Below are positions 16,234-23,796 of a stretch of 29,093 nt of DNA, piece after piece. This DNA comes from Actinomycetes bacterium (lineage in GTDB: Bacteria; Actinomycetota; Coriobacteriia; WRKU01). A model generated the notes under the pieces. It did no database searches. It worked only from the letters and a program-made list of their open reading frames with translations, and had not been told where the DNA came from. Where the stretch lies: positions 1 to 29,093 of the forward strand of contig WQXV01000001.1 in NCBI GenBank assembly GCA_009781565.1, in the 5' to 3' direction. The translations under genes and the position numbers were made by a program. The first letter of the stretch is position 1, and every line of letters starts with the position of its first letter.

Positions 16234-17964
16234 ATGAACCCCACTGACCTAGAACAACTACGTCACAGTACCTCCCACGTCATGGCAGAAGCCGTCGCCG
16301 ATCTGTTTCCCGCTACTTTGTTCGGCATCGGCCCAGCCATCGAGGATGGTTTCTACTACGATTTCGATACTGAGCGCGCCTTCACGCCCGATGACCTTGC
16401 CTCTATCGAGGAGCGCATGCACCAGATCGTCGCAAAGAAGCAACCGTTCGAGCGCAAAACGCTGGGTCTCGATGATGCACGCGAGCTCATGGCCGACCAG
16501 CCCTATAAGCTCGAGTTGATCGATGAGCACGCTGATGATGGGGAGATCAGCTTCTATACCTCCGGAGACTTCACTGATCTATGCCGCGGTCCGCACGTTG
16601 CAGATACCGGTGAGCTGGGTCATTTCAAGCTGACGAAAGTCGCCGGCGCCTACTGGCACGGTGATAGTGATCGGCCCATGCTGCAACGTATCTACGGGAC
16701 CGCTTGGCCGACCGCCGAGGAACTCAACGAGTATCTGAGGCGTATGGAGGAAGCCGAGAAGCGCGACCATCGCAAGCTGGGCCGTGAGCTCGACCTGTTC
16801 AGCTTCCATGAGGAAGCTGGAGCGGGACTACCTCTCTATCACCCCAAGGGCGCGCGTGTCATGCGCCTGCTCCAAGACTGGCTGCGCGAGGCACTCTATG
16901 AACGCGGCTATGTCGAGGCGATCACCCCGCATGTCTACAAATCCGATGTGTGGAAGCGCAGTGGGCACTGGGAGAACTACAAGGACAACATGTATTTCTT
17001 CGAGATCAACGACGGTGACGAGGATCATCCCAAGATCAACGAGTATGGCATCAAACCGATGAACTGTCCCGGACACCTGATGATCTATGCCGATGGACTG
17101 CACAGCTATCGTGAACTACCCATCCGCCTCTTCGAGTTCGGTACTGTCTATCGCCACGAGCTTTCCGGTGTGGTACATGGGCTGATGCGGGCGCGCAGTT
17201 TCACGCAAGATGATGCGCATATCTTCTGTACGGCAGACCAGGTCGCCGATGAGGTCAACGCGATGCTCGATCTGGTCGACTACATCATGAACACCTTCGG
17301 ATTCACCTATACTGCCGAACTTTCGACCCGTCCGGAGAAATCGATGGGCACCGATGAGACTTGGGAGTTCACGACAGGAATACTGAAGGATACCCTGGAC
17401 AAGCGCGGGATCGAGTATGCGATCAATGAAGGCGACGGTGCCTTCTACGGCCCCAAGATCGACATCCATCTGCGTGATGCGATCGGACGTACCTGGCAAT
17501 GCTCGACCATACAGTTCGACGCGCTCATGCCTGAGAAATTCGATCTGGAGTATCGTACCGCCGACAACAGTGTCGAACGTCCCTATATGCTGCATCGCGC
17601 GATCTTGGGATCGATGGAACGCTTCATGGGCATCTTGATCGAGCATTATGCCGGAGCACTTCCCGTCTGGCTCGCTCCGGTCCAAGCCACGATCATCCCG
17701 ATCAGCGACGATCAGCTCGAAGCAGCTCAAGGTGTCGCCGATGATCTCAGCTCTGCTGGAGTACGGGTCGAGATCGATTCGAGTGCTGAGCGCATGGGGG
17801 CAAAGATCGCAAAGGCGACCGCACAGAAGGTCCCCTATATGTTGATACTGGGTAAGCGCGAGATCGAGAATGGAACACTCTCGGTCCGTCACCGCACCGA
17901 TGGCGACCTGGGTACCAAAGGGCTCGATGAGTTCATCGAACTCGTCAACAGCGACAGACCGTAG
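16234..17964 (+). CDS. thrS: Threonyl-tRNA synthetase lacking the N-terminal TGS domain
   Basis: A 576-residue class II synthetase charging tRNA-Thr. It starts directly at the editing domain: H11 and H15 of HSTSH, then C117 and H121 of LCRGPH, which form the site that clears serine mischarged onto tRNA-Thr. The catalytic core has zinc ligands Cys278 (MNCPGH), His329 (DDAHIF) and His454 (MLHRAI), motif 2 YRHELSGVVHGLMRARSF and motif 3 ILGSMERFMGILIEHY. The anticodon-binding domain covers about 485-576. Typical bacterial ThrRS of about 640 residues begins with a TGS domain of some 60 residues, absent here. AAAAAGGA lies just upstream of the chosen ATG, and the previous gene ends 18 bases before, leaving no room for an extension. 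Confidence 0.94.
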   Translation: MNPTDLEQLRHSTSHVMAEAVADLFPATLFGIGPAIEDGFYYDFDTERAFTPDDLASIEERMHQIVAKKQPFERKTLGLDDARELMADQPYKLELIDEHADDGEISFYTSGDFTDLCRGPHVADTGELGHFKLTKVAGAYWHGDSDRPMLQRIYGTAWPTAEELNEYLRRMEEAEKRDHRKLGRELDLFSFHEEAGAGLPLYHPKGARVMRLLQDWLREALYERGYVEAITPHVYKSDVWKRSGHWENYKDNMYFFEINDGDEDHPKINEYGIKPMNCPGHLMIYADGLHSYRELPIRLFEFGTVYRHELSGVVHGLMRARSFTQDDAHIFCTADQVADEVNAMLDLVDYIMNTFGFTYTAELSTRPEKSMGTDETWEFTTGILKDTLDKRGIEYAINEGDGAFYGPKIDIHLRDAIGRTWQCSTIQFDALMPEKFDLEYRTADNSVERPYMLHRAILGSMERFMGILIEHYAGALPVWLAPVQATIIPISDDQLEAAQGVADDLSSAGVRVEIDSSAERMGAKIAKATAQKVPYMLILGKREIENGTLSVRHRTDGDLGTKGLDEFIELVNSDRP

Positions 17965-17965
17965 T

Positions 17966-18412
17966 ATGGACATCAAGCGCAGAAAAAAAGTTGCATCGAC
18001 CAACGATTGGGCGCGCGCCTACGCAGCTAAAGGAGGCATTCTACCGAAGGCGTTCCTGGCTGACGAGCAGACCAAAGGGCGCGGTACACGAGGTAATTCA
18101 TGGACCAGTCCTCCGGGATGGACCTATCTCTCGATCGCGTTCGCTCCACCGACCAAGGAAGCCACCGACCTGCCGCTGCTCGTAGCCCATGTGGTCCGCA
18201 ATACTCTTGAGAACACCGCCATCGGCGATTACTGGGTGAAACCTCCCAATGATGTCTATCATGGCGAGGACAAGGTCGCCGGCGTGCTCGTCGAGCAGAC
18301 CAAAGATGCCCTCGTGATCGGTATCGGTATCGACCGGGCGCCCGATGGTCTTGCCGATGAAGTCGTCGCTGCCATCGAGGAGCTCTATGCACGCTGGAGA
18401 GACGCCCCATAA
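17966..18412 (+). CDS. Minimal biotin-protein-ligase-like protein (BPL/LplA/LipB fold)
   Basis: A 148-residue protein starting one base after the thrS stop. It follows the order of BirA catalytic-domain motifs: an N-terminal VASTNDWARAYA, the AMP-binding loop GRGTRG (38-43) followed by W46, KPPND (92-96, for the usual K-W-P-N-D), KVAGVLVE (103-110) and IGIGID (118-123). BirA attaches biotin to carboxylase carrier proteins. The DNA-binding N-terminus and the C-terminal SH3-like domain are missing. In the AMP loop, threonine 41 and asparagine 44 stand where E. coli BirA has Arg118 and Arg121. It may be a very small monofunctional ligase or a degenerate paralogue. The overall family call is firm, the activity is not. 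Confidence 0.75.
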   Translation: MDIKRRKKVASTNDWARAYAAKGGILPKAFLADEQTKGRGTRGNSWTSPPGWTYLSIAFAPPTKEATDLPLLVAHVVRNTLENTAIGDYWVKPPNDVYHGEDKVAGVLVEQTKDALVIGIGIDRAPDGLADEVVAAIEELYARWRDAP

Positions 18413-18444
18413 GCAGCACGAGAATCGTTTCAGGATGGGTACCG

Positions 18445-18473
18445 TTCAATAACCGGATGATTTGAGCTATACT
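18445..18473 (+). promoter_or_regulatory. Putative promoter of the surface-protein gene
   Basis: TATACT at 18468-18473 is a good -10 element, with TTCAAT at 18445-18450 as a weak -35 and a 17-base spacer. Nothing else was seen in the 119-base gap between the biotin-ligase-like gene and the ATG at 18532. Confidence 0.5.
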
Positions 18474-18531
18474 GGGTTCGCAAGCAAAGATGCTTCGTAC
18501 TTTGTGATGAACGGATAGTGATGGGGTCGTT

Positions 18532-19932
18532 ATGCACGGTTTTTTCGCAAGTATTTCTAAGAAATCTCTCACAGAACGAATAATCGCCATATTCTTGATG
18601 ACGGTGCTCATGTTGAGCACGTTCTCAGGTGTTGCGCAAGCCTGGCTGGTGACACCGCATGAAGATATCGGTGTGGGAGATATCATCTACTTCGGCTCGT
18701 ACCCACAGACAAGGATCGACGACGTGACCGATCTTGTCGAGGGTGTTGACTACCTCTCAGCATACGGTTCGACGTACCTTATCGAACCGATCGCATGGAG
18801 AGTATTGAGAAACGAAGATGGCGAGATATTCCTGCTCTCCCAGCTCGGCCTTGATTATGCGCAATGGTATGCTCCAGGCGGAGCCACTCATCGGGTCTGG
18901 GAGGAAAGCAGTGTGCGTGAATGGCTTTCTGAGGTATTCCTTGATGCGGCATTCACTGCATCCGAGCAAAATGCGATAGTGACCACGCTCGTAGAAACTC
19001 CCAGCTATTTTACGGCAGCTCCACTTGAAATTCCTGGTGGTCCCGATACCTATGACATGATATTTCTCCTCAGCCGCGAGGAGGCGTTTACTGCAAGTTT
19101 CGGGTTTGCGAGCAATACCGATCGCATATGCTATACCACGCAGTATGCCGTCGATAACCCAAGCGCTACGTACAGTGCGTCTCCTGACTACTGGTGGTTA
19201 CGCTCACCCTATAGCAATCCTGCTGCTGCAGCAGAGATATATACCTCTGGTGTTGTGATGAACGGTTTGTATCAATCATGGAATGCGGTGCGTCCAGCCT
19301 TCAATCTTGATGTGTCTCAAGTTGCATTCGAAGAAGTGGGAGAAGGTCAATTCATTGCCCATAAGTTGCTTGAGGTCGTATTCGATCCTCAGAATGGTGA
19401 TCCAAACACCACCGAGATGGTGATCCCTGGACAACCAGCGACCGATCCTGGTGTTCCCACCAAAGCTGGCTTTGTCTTCGACGGATGGTGGACCGAGCCG
19501 GCCGGTGGTACTAATTGGGACCTCGCAGATCCGGTCACCGAGGATATGACGCTCTACGCCCACTGGATCGAGCTCTTCACTGTCACCTTTGATGCGCAGA
19601 ACAGTACCGCTCCGGTCTCGACGACGGTTGAAGACGGCTCGACGGTCGCTATGCCCGGCAATCCGACCAAAGCAGGTTATACCTTCCTGGGTTGGTGGAC
19701 CGAGCCGAGTGGCGGCCAGCTATGGGATTTCACCAATGATACGGTCACAAGCGATATCACCCTCTACGGGCAGTGGATACCCAACACCCTTCCGCCCGTT
19801 CCACCGAAGCCTCCCGAGATACCACATACGGGCGACGAGACACTATTAGCCCCTCTGATGATCGTAGCTGTGATCGGCACTGCTCTGGTGTTCACATCGA
19901 TCTTGCGCAGGCGAGTCTCCATCGAAAGATAA
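18532..19932 (+). CDS. Sortase-anchored surface protein with DUF6273 and two InlB B-repeats
   Basis: A 466-residue exported protein. The signal peptide is long, with cleavage likely after AQA (35-37). A DUF6273-type domain covers about 50-265 and shows its usual landmarks: IAWRVL, FLLSQ, SVREWL, FLLSREEAF, WWLRSP and VRPAFNLD. Two InlB B-repeat (Flg_new) units follow at about 280-346 and 350-416, sharing GWWTEPxGGxxWD and T-L-Y-x-x-W-I. A proline-rich spacer leads to IPHTG (430-434), a membrane span and RRR, which together make a sortase sorting signal with I in place of L. It would be covalently attached to the cell wall. No sortase gene lies in this window. The gene stands alone, with its own promoter and terminator. 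Binding partner unknown. Confidence 0.82.
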   Translation: MHGFFASISKKSLTERIIAIFLMTVLMLSTFSGVAQAWLVTPHEDIGVGDIIYFGSYPQTRIDDVTDLVEGVDYLSAYGSTYLIEPIAWRVLRNEDGEIFLLSQLGLDYAQWYAPGGATHRVWEESSVREWLSEVFLDAAFTASEQNAIVTTLVETPSYFTAAPLEIPGGPDTYDMIFLLSREEAFTASFGFASNTDRICYTTQYAVDNPSATYSASPDYWWLRSPYSNPAAAAEIYTSGVVMNGLYQSWNAVRPAFNLDVSQVAFEEVGEGQFIAHKLLEVVFDPQNGDPNTTEMVIPGQPATDPGVPTKAGFVFDGWWTEPAGGTNWDLADPVTEDMTLYAHWIELFTVTFDAQNSTAPVSTTVEDGSTVAMPGNPTKAGYTFLGWWTEPSGGQLWDFTNDTVTSDITLYGQWIPNTLPPVPPKPPEIPHTGDETLLAPLMIVAVIGTALVFTSILRRRVSIER

Positions 19933-19968
19933 ACGGTTTCGAGCCCGAGACCGATCAAAAGATGTATC

Positions 19969-19994
19969 AAAAACTCCTCGATCGAGGAGTTTTT
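19969..19994. terminator. Symmetric bidirectional intrinsic terminator
   Basis: A perfect 26-base palindrome: five A, then CTCCTCGATCGAGGAG, then five T. The stem has 11 bp around a GATC loop, with a T-tract on either strand. It lies 36 bases after the surface-protein stop and 37 bases beyond the coaX stop, so it can end transcription of both convergent genes. Confidence 0.92.
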
Positions 19995-20031
19995 GGTTTG
20001 AATCGTCCTCTACCCACTGAAGTCTTATCCT

Positions 20032-20814
20032 TCAGATACCAGATTCTTCGCGACGGGCGACCTCAAAGAGCCCGCAAAGCGTCAACTCGCTATCGATATG
20101 GGCGATAGAAGAGCAGAGCGGTGCCATGATCTGTGCAAGGCCCCCGGTCGCGATCACTGTGGGAGTCGAAACCGCACCGAGCTCCTCTATAACTTGGCTG
20201 ACCAGTCCATCCACTTTCGCCGCTTCGCCGCGCATCAAGCCTGCTTGGATCGCCTGTCTTGTCGAGGAACCTATGACGCGTTCAGGCGGGTCCAGATCGA
20301 CCGCGCTCAGCCGAGCGGCGTGAGAGAAGAGAGCATCTGCGCTGGTCTCTAAGCCCGGTGAGATCACCCCACCGCGATAGGCACTGCAGCCATCGATCAC
20401 ATCGATGTTGGTCGCTGTGCCGAAATCAACGACGATCGCCGGAGCGCCATAGCGCTGGATCGCACCGATCGCGTTAGCCAGCCGATCAGCACCAGCTTCA
20501 GCAGGATTATCCAGCAAGATCTCAAGTCCCCCGCAGCGCTGGGCGTCAACGAGCAGGATGTCGTCAGCTGGGAGCTCTCGGCTCAGTTCGACCCAATGGC
20601 TCGTCAGAGAGGGGACCACGCTGGCGATGACGACCCGGTCGATCGCCGCGGTCTCAATGCTATGTCTCGCAAAAAGGGAATGGATCAAAATAGCGAGTTC
20701 ATCAGGGGTTTTAGCTGATGTGGTGGCAATCCGGCCGGTATAGACCAGCTCTCCCGCATCGTTGAAAATGCCGAATGCGGTCTGGGTATTGCCGATGTCG
20801 ACGGCGAGCAGCAT
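20032..20814 (-). CDS. coaX: Type III pantothenate kinase
   Basis: A 260-residue cytosolic enzyme of the ASKHA fold that phosphorylates pantothenate, the first step of coenzyme A synthesis. Type III enzymes need a monovalent cation and are not inhibited by CoA. Seen directly are the N-terminal phosphate loop LLAVDIGNTQTAFGIF, the central DFGTATNIDVI with catalytic-site aspartate, GGVISPGLE and the C-terminal ATGGLAQIM. The length is normal. The ATG at 20814 follows AGAGGA on the minus strand. It is the only minus-strand gene in the window, convergent with the surface-protein gene and divergent from the two-component genes, with which it seems to share a palindromic -10 region. Confidence 0.95.
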   Translation of the reverse strand: MLLAVDIGNTQTAFGIFNDAGELVYTGRIATTSAKTPDELAILIHSLFARHSIETAAIDRVVIASVVPSLTSHWVELSRELPADDILLVDAQRCGGLEILLDNPAEAGADRLANAIGAIQRYGAPAIVVDFGTATNIDVIDGCSAYRGGVISPGLETSADALFSHAARLSAVDLDPPERVIGSSTRQAIQAGLMRGEAAKVDGLVSQVIEELGAVSTPTVIATGGLAQIMAPLCSSIAHIDSELTLCGLFEVARREESGI

Positions 20815-20850
20815 GGGTCCTCTCCCGTACCTAAATCCGTTACTTAATGG

Positions 20851-20860
20851 TAGAATTCTA
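20851..20860. promoter_or_regulatory. Palindromic -10 region shared by divergent coaX and response-regulator promoters
   Basis: TAGAATTCTA reads TAGAAT on both strands. On the plus strand TGG precedes it, giving an extended -10 for the response-regulator gene. On the minus strand it points toward coaX, whose start is about 40 bases away. No strong -35 is visible on either side. Polymerase could bind in only one orientation at a time. Confidence 0.5.
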
Positions 20861-20908
20861 GCGTAAGAAGGTAGTCTTGTGCTACCCGATACCAGAAGAG
20901 GAGTACCT

Positions 20909-21616
20909 ATGTCAGGTCAGCCGATGCGTGTACTGGTAGTTGATGATGAGCACGCAATTACCGAGTTCGTGAGTTACAACCTCAAACGAGAAGGTTATGA
21001 GGTCGAAGTGGCTCACGATGGTAATTCTGCGTTGGAAATGGCACTGAATGGCGCATTCGACCTGATCATCCTTGATGTCATGCTTCCCGGAATGAGTGGC
21101 TTTGATGTCTGCCAGCGTCTTCGGACCCAATCCGATGTACCGGTGTTATTCCTCTCAGCGCGTGATACCGAGATCGACAAGGTCGTCGGTCTTGAGATCG
21201 GCGGCGACGATTATCTGGCAAAGCCCTTCGGGGTCAAAGAGCTCAACGCACGTATCAAAGCGTTGCTACGCCGTTCAGTCGGTGCCGGACGCGATATGTC
21301 CGAAACCCCCTCGACCATCGAAGTGGCAGGAGTGACCTTGGATGAGGCAGGCCATCGCGCCTATAGCGAAAAAGGCGAGATCGCGCTGACTCCTCGTGAA
21401 TACGAGTTGCTCTCTTGTCTGATGCGCAATGCGGGTAAGGTCCTGTCGCGAGACGACCTGCTGCAAGACGCATGGGGCTGGGAGTATCTGGTCGAGACCA
21501 AGACGGTCGATACCCATGTCAAACGCCTGCGCGATAAGCTCGAGGATGCCGGAGTCGATGCGAACCTGGTCGAGACGGTGCGCGGGTACGGCTATCGTTT
21601 CAAAGCTGACGAGTAA
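20909..21616 (+). CDS. OmpR/PhoB-family response regulator
   Basis: A 235-residue cytosolic transcription factor. The receiver domain (about 6-118) shows the acidic pair in VVDDEHA, the phosphoacceptor Asp56 in LIILDVMLPG, the Ser/Thr switch in LFLSARD and Lys105 in YLAKPF. The winged-helix DNA-binding domain covers about 140-235, with ALTPREYELLSCLMRN, then VDTHVKRLRDKL and a final VRGYGYRFKAD. The ATG at 20909 is chosen because AGAGGAG precedes it and the next residues lead straight into the first strand; an upstream in-frame start would add ten poorly conserved residues. The partner kinase begins 26 bases downstream. Target genes are unknown. The co-transcribed third gene is a candidate output or co-factor. 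Confidence 0.93.
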   Translation: MSGQPMRVLVVDDEHAITEFVSYNLKREGYEVEVAHDGNSALEMALNGAFDLIILDVMLPGMSGFDVCQRLRTQSDVPVLFLSARDTEIDKVVGLEIGGDDYLAKPFGVKELNARIKALLRRSVGAGRDMSETPSTIEVAGVTLDEAGHRAYSEKGEIALTPREYELLSCLMRNAGKVLSRDDLLQDAWGWEYLVETKTVDTHVKRLRDKLEDAGVDANLVETVRGYGYRFKADE

Positions 21617-21642
21617 CCCTCACTTTTCGAGAGATAGAGGTT

Positions 21643-22791
21643 ATGGCAATACCACAGAATACGGTACGTTCACGTATCGCGGGGGCACTACGAAGATCTT
21701 CGTTCGTTGCAACGCTTGCAATGTTGTGCGTCGGGATCACCGCACTGTTGGCACCGAGTTACTACGGCTGGATCGTGCTGGGTGTCGGTGCCATCGTGGT
21801 GGCCACCGCTGCCTTTTTCTTCGCCGCTCCGACCTCATTGGCGGTACTCGGTGAGTTCTACAATGCGTTGGAGGCCATCGTCGAGTTCGCCACGGGCAAG
21901 AAGGATACCCGGGTGCGTAGTGCCGGCGCGCGTGATGTACGCCAATTGGCTGATGCATTCAATAAAGTAGCGGCTGAAAATGAGAGAGCGCTCAAAGCTC
22001 TCTCAGGCGAAGATGCGCGACAGACTCAGTTCGTCAGTGACGTCTCCCATGAGATACGCACCCCTCTTACCACCATCAGCGGTAACGCCGAGCTTATGTT
22101 GGTCAGTGAGGATATGCCGCGCGAGGTGCAAGAGCGTTTCTTGACCACCATCGTCAACGAAGCAGGACGTCTGGGGCGTCTGGCACAAGACCTGGTGACT
22201 CTGCAGCGTATCGAAGGGGCGACCGGCGAGCTCAAGCTGCGCAGTTTCAATCCCCGTGAGTCTGCCGAACTGGCAGAGCAGGCGCTCGAGGCGATCTTCG
22301 AGCTCCACGGTGTTTCATTTTTCATAAAAGGCGAGGCGCCCAATGTGTTGGGCGATCGTGACCGCATCCAACAGGTCATCGTGAATCTGGCCGATAACGC
22401 CGCGCGGGTCGTGGGCAAGAAAGGCAAGGTCTGGGTCGAGCTTTCGACCGCGTCACGAAACGATATCGACCAAAAACTGGTCAAAGCCCATGCGCTCGAG
22501 GTGGACACCTATGCTTTGTTGGCGGTCTGTGACAACGGTCCCGGTATTCCCGAAGATGAGCTCGGGCGCATTTTCGAACGTCTCTATCGCACCGATGAAT
22601 CACGCGCGCGCAACAGCGGCGGCGCCGGATTGGGACTCTCCATCGTCAAGGCGATCATCGATCGTCATGGTGGTGTGATCGAAGTTGCCAACCGCATCGG
22701 AGGCGGCATGCAGTTCTCGATCTATCTACCGGTCCCGCCCGAGTTCGATGCCGATGATGTCGGTACCAAGTGGGCAGGATGGGGAGACTGA
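21643..22791 (+). CDS. Sensor histidine kinase with minimal membrane sensor region
   Basis: A 382-residue membrane kinase. Two transmembrane helices (about 21-38 and 43-62) are separated by only a few residues, so there is essentially no extracytoplasmic sensor domain. A HAMP-like linker spans about 63-115. The HisKA domain has the phosphorylated His136 in SDVSHEIRTPLT. The ATPase domain has the N box VNLADNAAR (248-255), G1 DNGPG (297-301), F box IFERLYR and G2 GGAGLGL (326-332). All catalytic boxes are intact. It is the cognate partner of the regulator encoded just upstream. Signal perception may be intramembrane, through the HAMP region or via another protein. The stop overlaps the start of the next gene (TGATG). 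Confidence 0.93.
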   Translation: MAIPQNTVRSRIAGALRRSSFVATLAMLCVGITALLAPSYYGWIVLGVGAIVVATAAFFFAAPTSLAVLGEFYNALEAIVEFATGKKDTRVRSAGARDVRQLADAFNKVAAENERALKALSGEDARQTQFVSDVSHEIRTPLTTISGNAELMLVSEDMPREVQERFLTTIVNEAGRLGRLAQDLVTLQRIEGATGELKLRSFNPRESAELAEQALEAIFELHGVSFFIKGEAPNVLGDRDRIQQVIVNLADNAARVVGKKGKVWVELSTASRNDIDQKLVKAHALEVDTYALLAVCDNGPGIPEDELGRIFERLYRTDESRARNSGGAGLGLSIVKAIIDRHGGVIEVANRIGGGMQFSIYLPVPPEFDADDVGTKWAGWGD

Positions 22792-23714
22792 TGGAGCAGA
22801 CCTATCCCCAAGTCGTCTCGGTATCACTCGGCTCGAGCGCCCGCGACCATAAGACCCATCTTGATCTGGGAGGACAGCGCTTCGAGATCTGGCGCGAAGG
22901 CTGTGATAATGACAAGAACAAGCTGATCAGGCGCCTGTGCGAGCTTAACGAGGACCCACGTGTCGCCGCAGTCGGGCTGGGTGGCCTCGATTTCTTCATG
23001 GAAAGTGCGGGAAGGCGCTATTGGTTCCGCGAGGTCAAGCCACTCAAGAAGTATGTTCCTGATAAGCCGTTCGTCGGCGGGGGAGGACTCAAAGGTGCGT
23101 TCGAGAAGCGTGCCGTACGTTACATGAGTGATGAGCTGGGTTGTGATCTGGCCGGTAAGAAGGTACTATGCCTGTCCGGTTTGGACCGCTGGGGCCTGGC
23201 CTGCGGCTTTGAGGAAGCTGGATCGCAGGTCTGCTATGGCGATCTGCTGTGGGCTTTGGGCATTCCGTGGGTGATCCGCTCACAAAAGACCTTCATCCGT
23301 ACCGCACATCTGGTGGCTCCGCTCGCCGTGCAACTTCCCTTTGCGATGCTCTATGACAGCAATACCGACCATCACAGCGAGCCCAAGCATAACGCGGCGG
23401 CAGAGCGTGAATACTATGACTGCGATATCATCGCGGGCGACTACAAGATGGTCGTCCAGCACATGCCACCGGACATGGAGGGTAAGTGGGTCATCACCAA
23501 CACTACCACCGCTGAAGACGTCGACTATCTTAGAGAGCGCGGCATCAAGCTGTTGGTCACCACCACCCCACGCTTGGAGGGACGCAGTTTTGGGACGAAT
23601 TTGATCGAAGCATGCCTGATCGCACTTGACGGTTCCTCAACTCAGTTGGAGCCTGAGCGCTATTCTCAGCTGGCCGACGAGTGCAAAATGATGCCCTCGG
23701 CCGAGTATCTGTGA
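22791..23714 (+). CDS. Conserved protein of the family often annotated 'quinate 5-dehydrogenase'
   Basis: A 307-residue soluble protein. The start VVSVSLGSSARDHK, followed by AVGLGGLDFFM (60-70) and REVKPL, resembles proteins in Firmicutes and Actinobacteria that databases often label quinate 5-dehydrogenase; that activity is not established for them. A probable nucleotide-binding strand-turn-helix follows: KKVLCLSGLDRWGLACGF (about 123-140). Later DCDIIAGDYK and VVQHMPPDMEGKW alternate strand and loop, and the C-terminus has TTTPRLEGRSFGTNLIEA. There is no signal peptide or membrane span. The ATG overlaps the kinase stop, so it is translated with the two-component system. A regulatory or accessory role is an inference from position. 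Family recognition is moderate and based on memory of the motif pattern. Confidence 0.6.
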   Translation: MEQTYPQVVSVSLGSSARDHKTHLDLGGQRFEIWREGCDNDKNKLIRRLCELNEDPRVAAVGLGGLDFFMESAGRRYWFREVKPLKKYVPDKPFVGGGGLKGAFEKRAVRYMSDELGCDLAGKKVLCLSGLDRWGLACGFEEAGSQVCYGDLLWALGIPWVIRSQKTFIRTAHLVAPLAVQLPFAMLYDSNTDHHSEPKHNAAAEREYYDCDIIAGDYKMVVQHMPPDMEGKWVITNTTTAEDVDYLRERGIKLLVTTTPRLEGRSFGTNLIEACLIALDGSSTQLEPERYSQLADECKMMPSAEYL

Positions 23715-23748
23715 TATCTGTGGGAGCGGCTCTACCAAGGGCCATCTG

Positions 23749-23757
23749 TGATAAAAT
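23749..23757 (+). promoter_or_regulatory. Extended -10 promoter element of the ccmE operon
   Basis: TGA followed by TAAAAT (23752-23757) forms an extended -10 element, about 40 bases before the ccmE ATG. AAAGGAAG serves as ribosome binding site. A weak 6-bp hairpin (23728-23743) precedes it but has no T-tract. Confidence 0.45.
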
Positions 23758-23796
23758 ATCGAAAGTTCAGGCACCATCCCTGCTGAAAGGAAGCAA

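Noticed and set aside
17116..18003. 295-codon minus-strand frame under thrS
   Set aside because: It is antisense to conserved catalytic motifs of ThrRS and resembles no protein family.
23728..23743. Intrinsic terminator before ccmE
   Set aside because: GGCTCT and AGGGCC can pair with one wobble, but the stem is only 6 bp and no T-tract follows.
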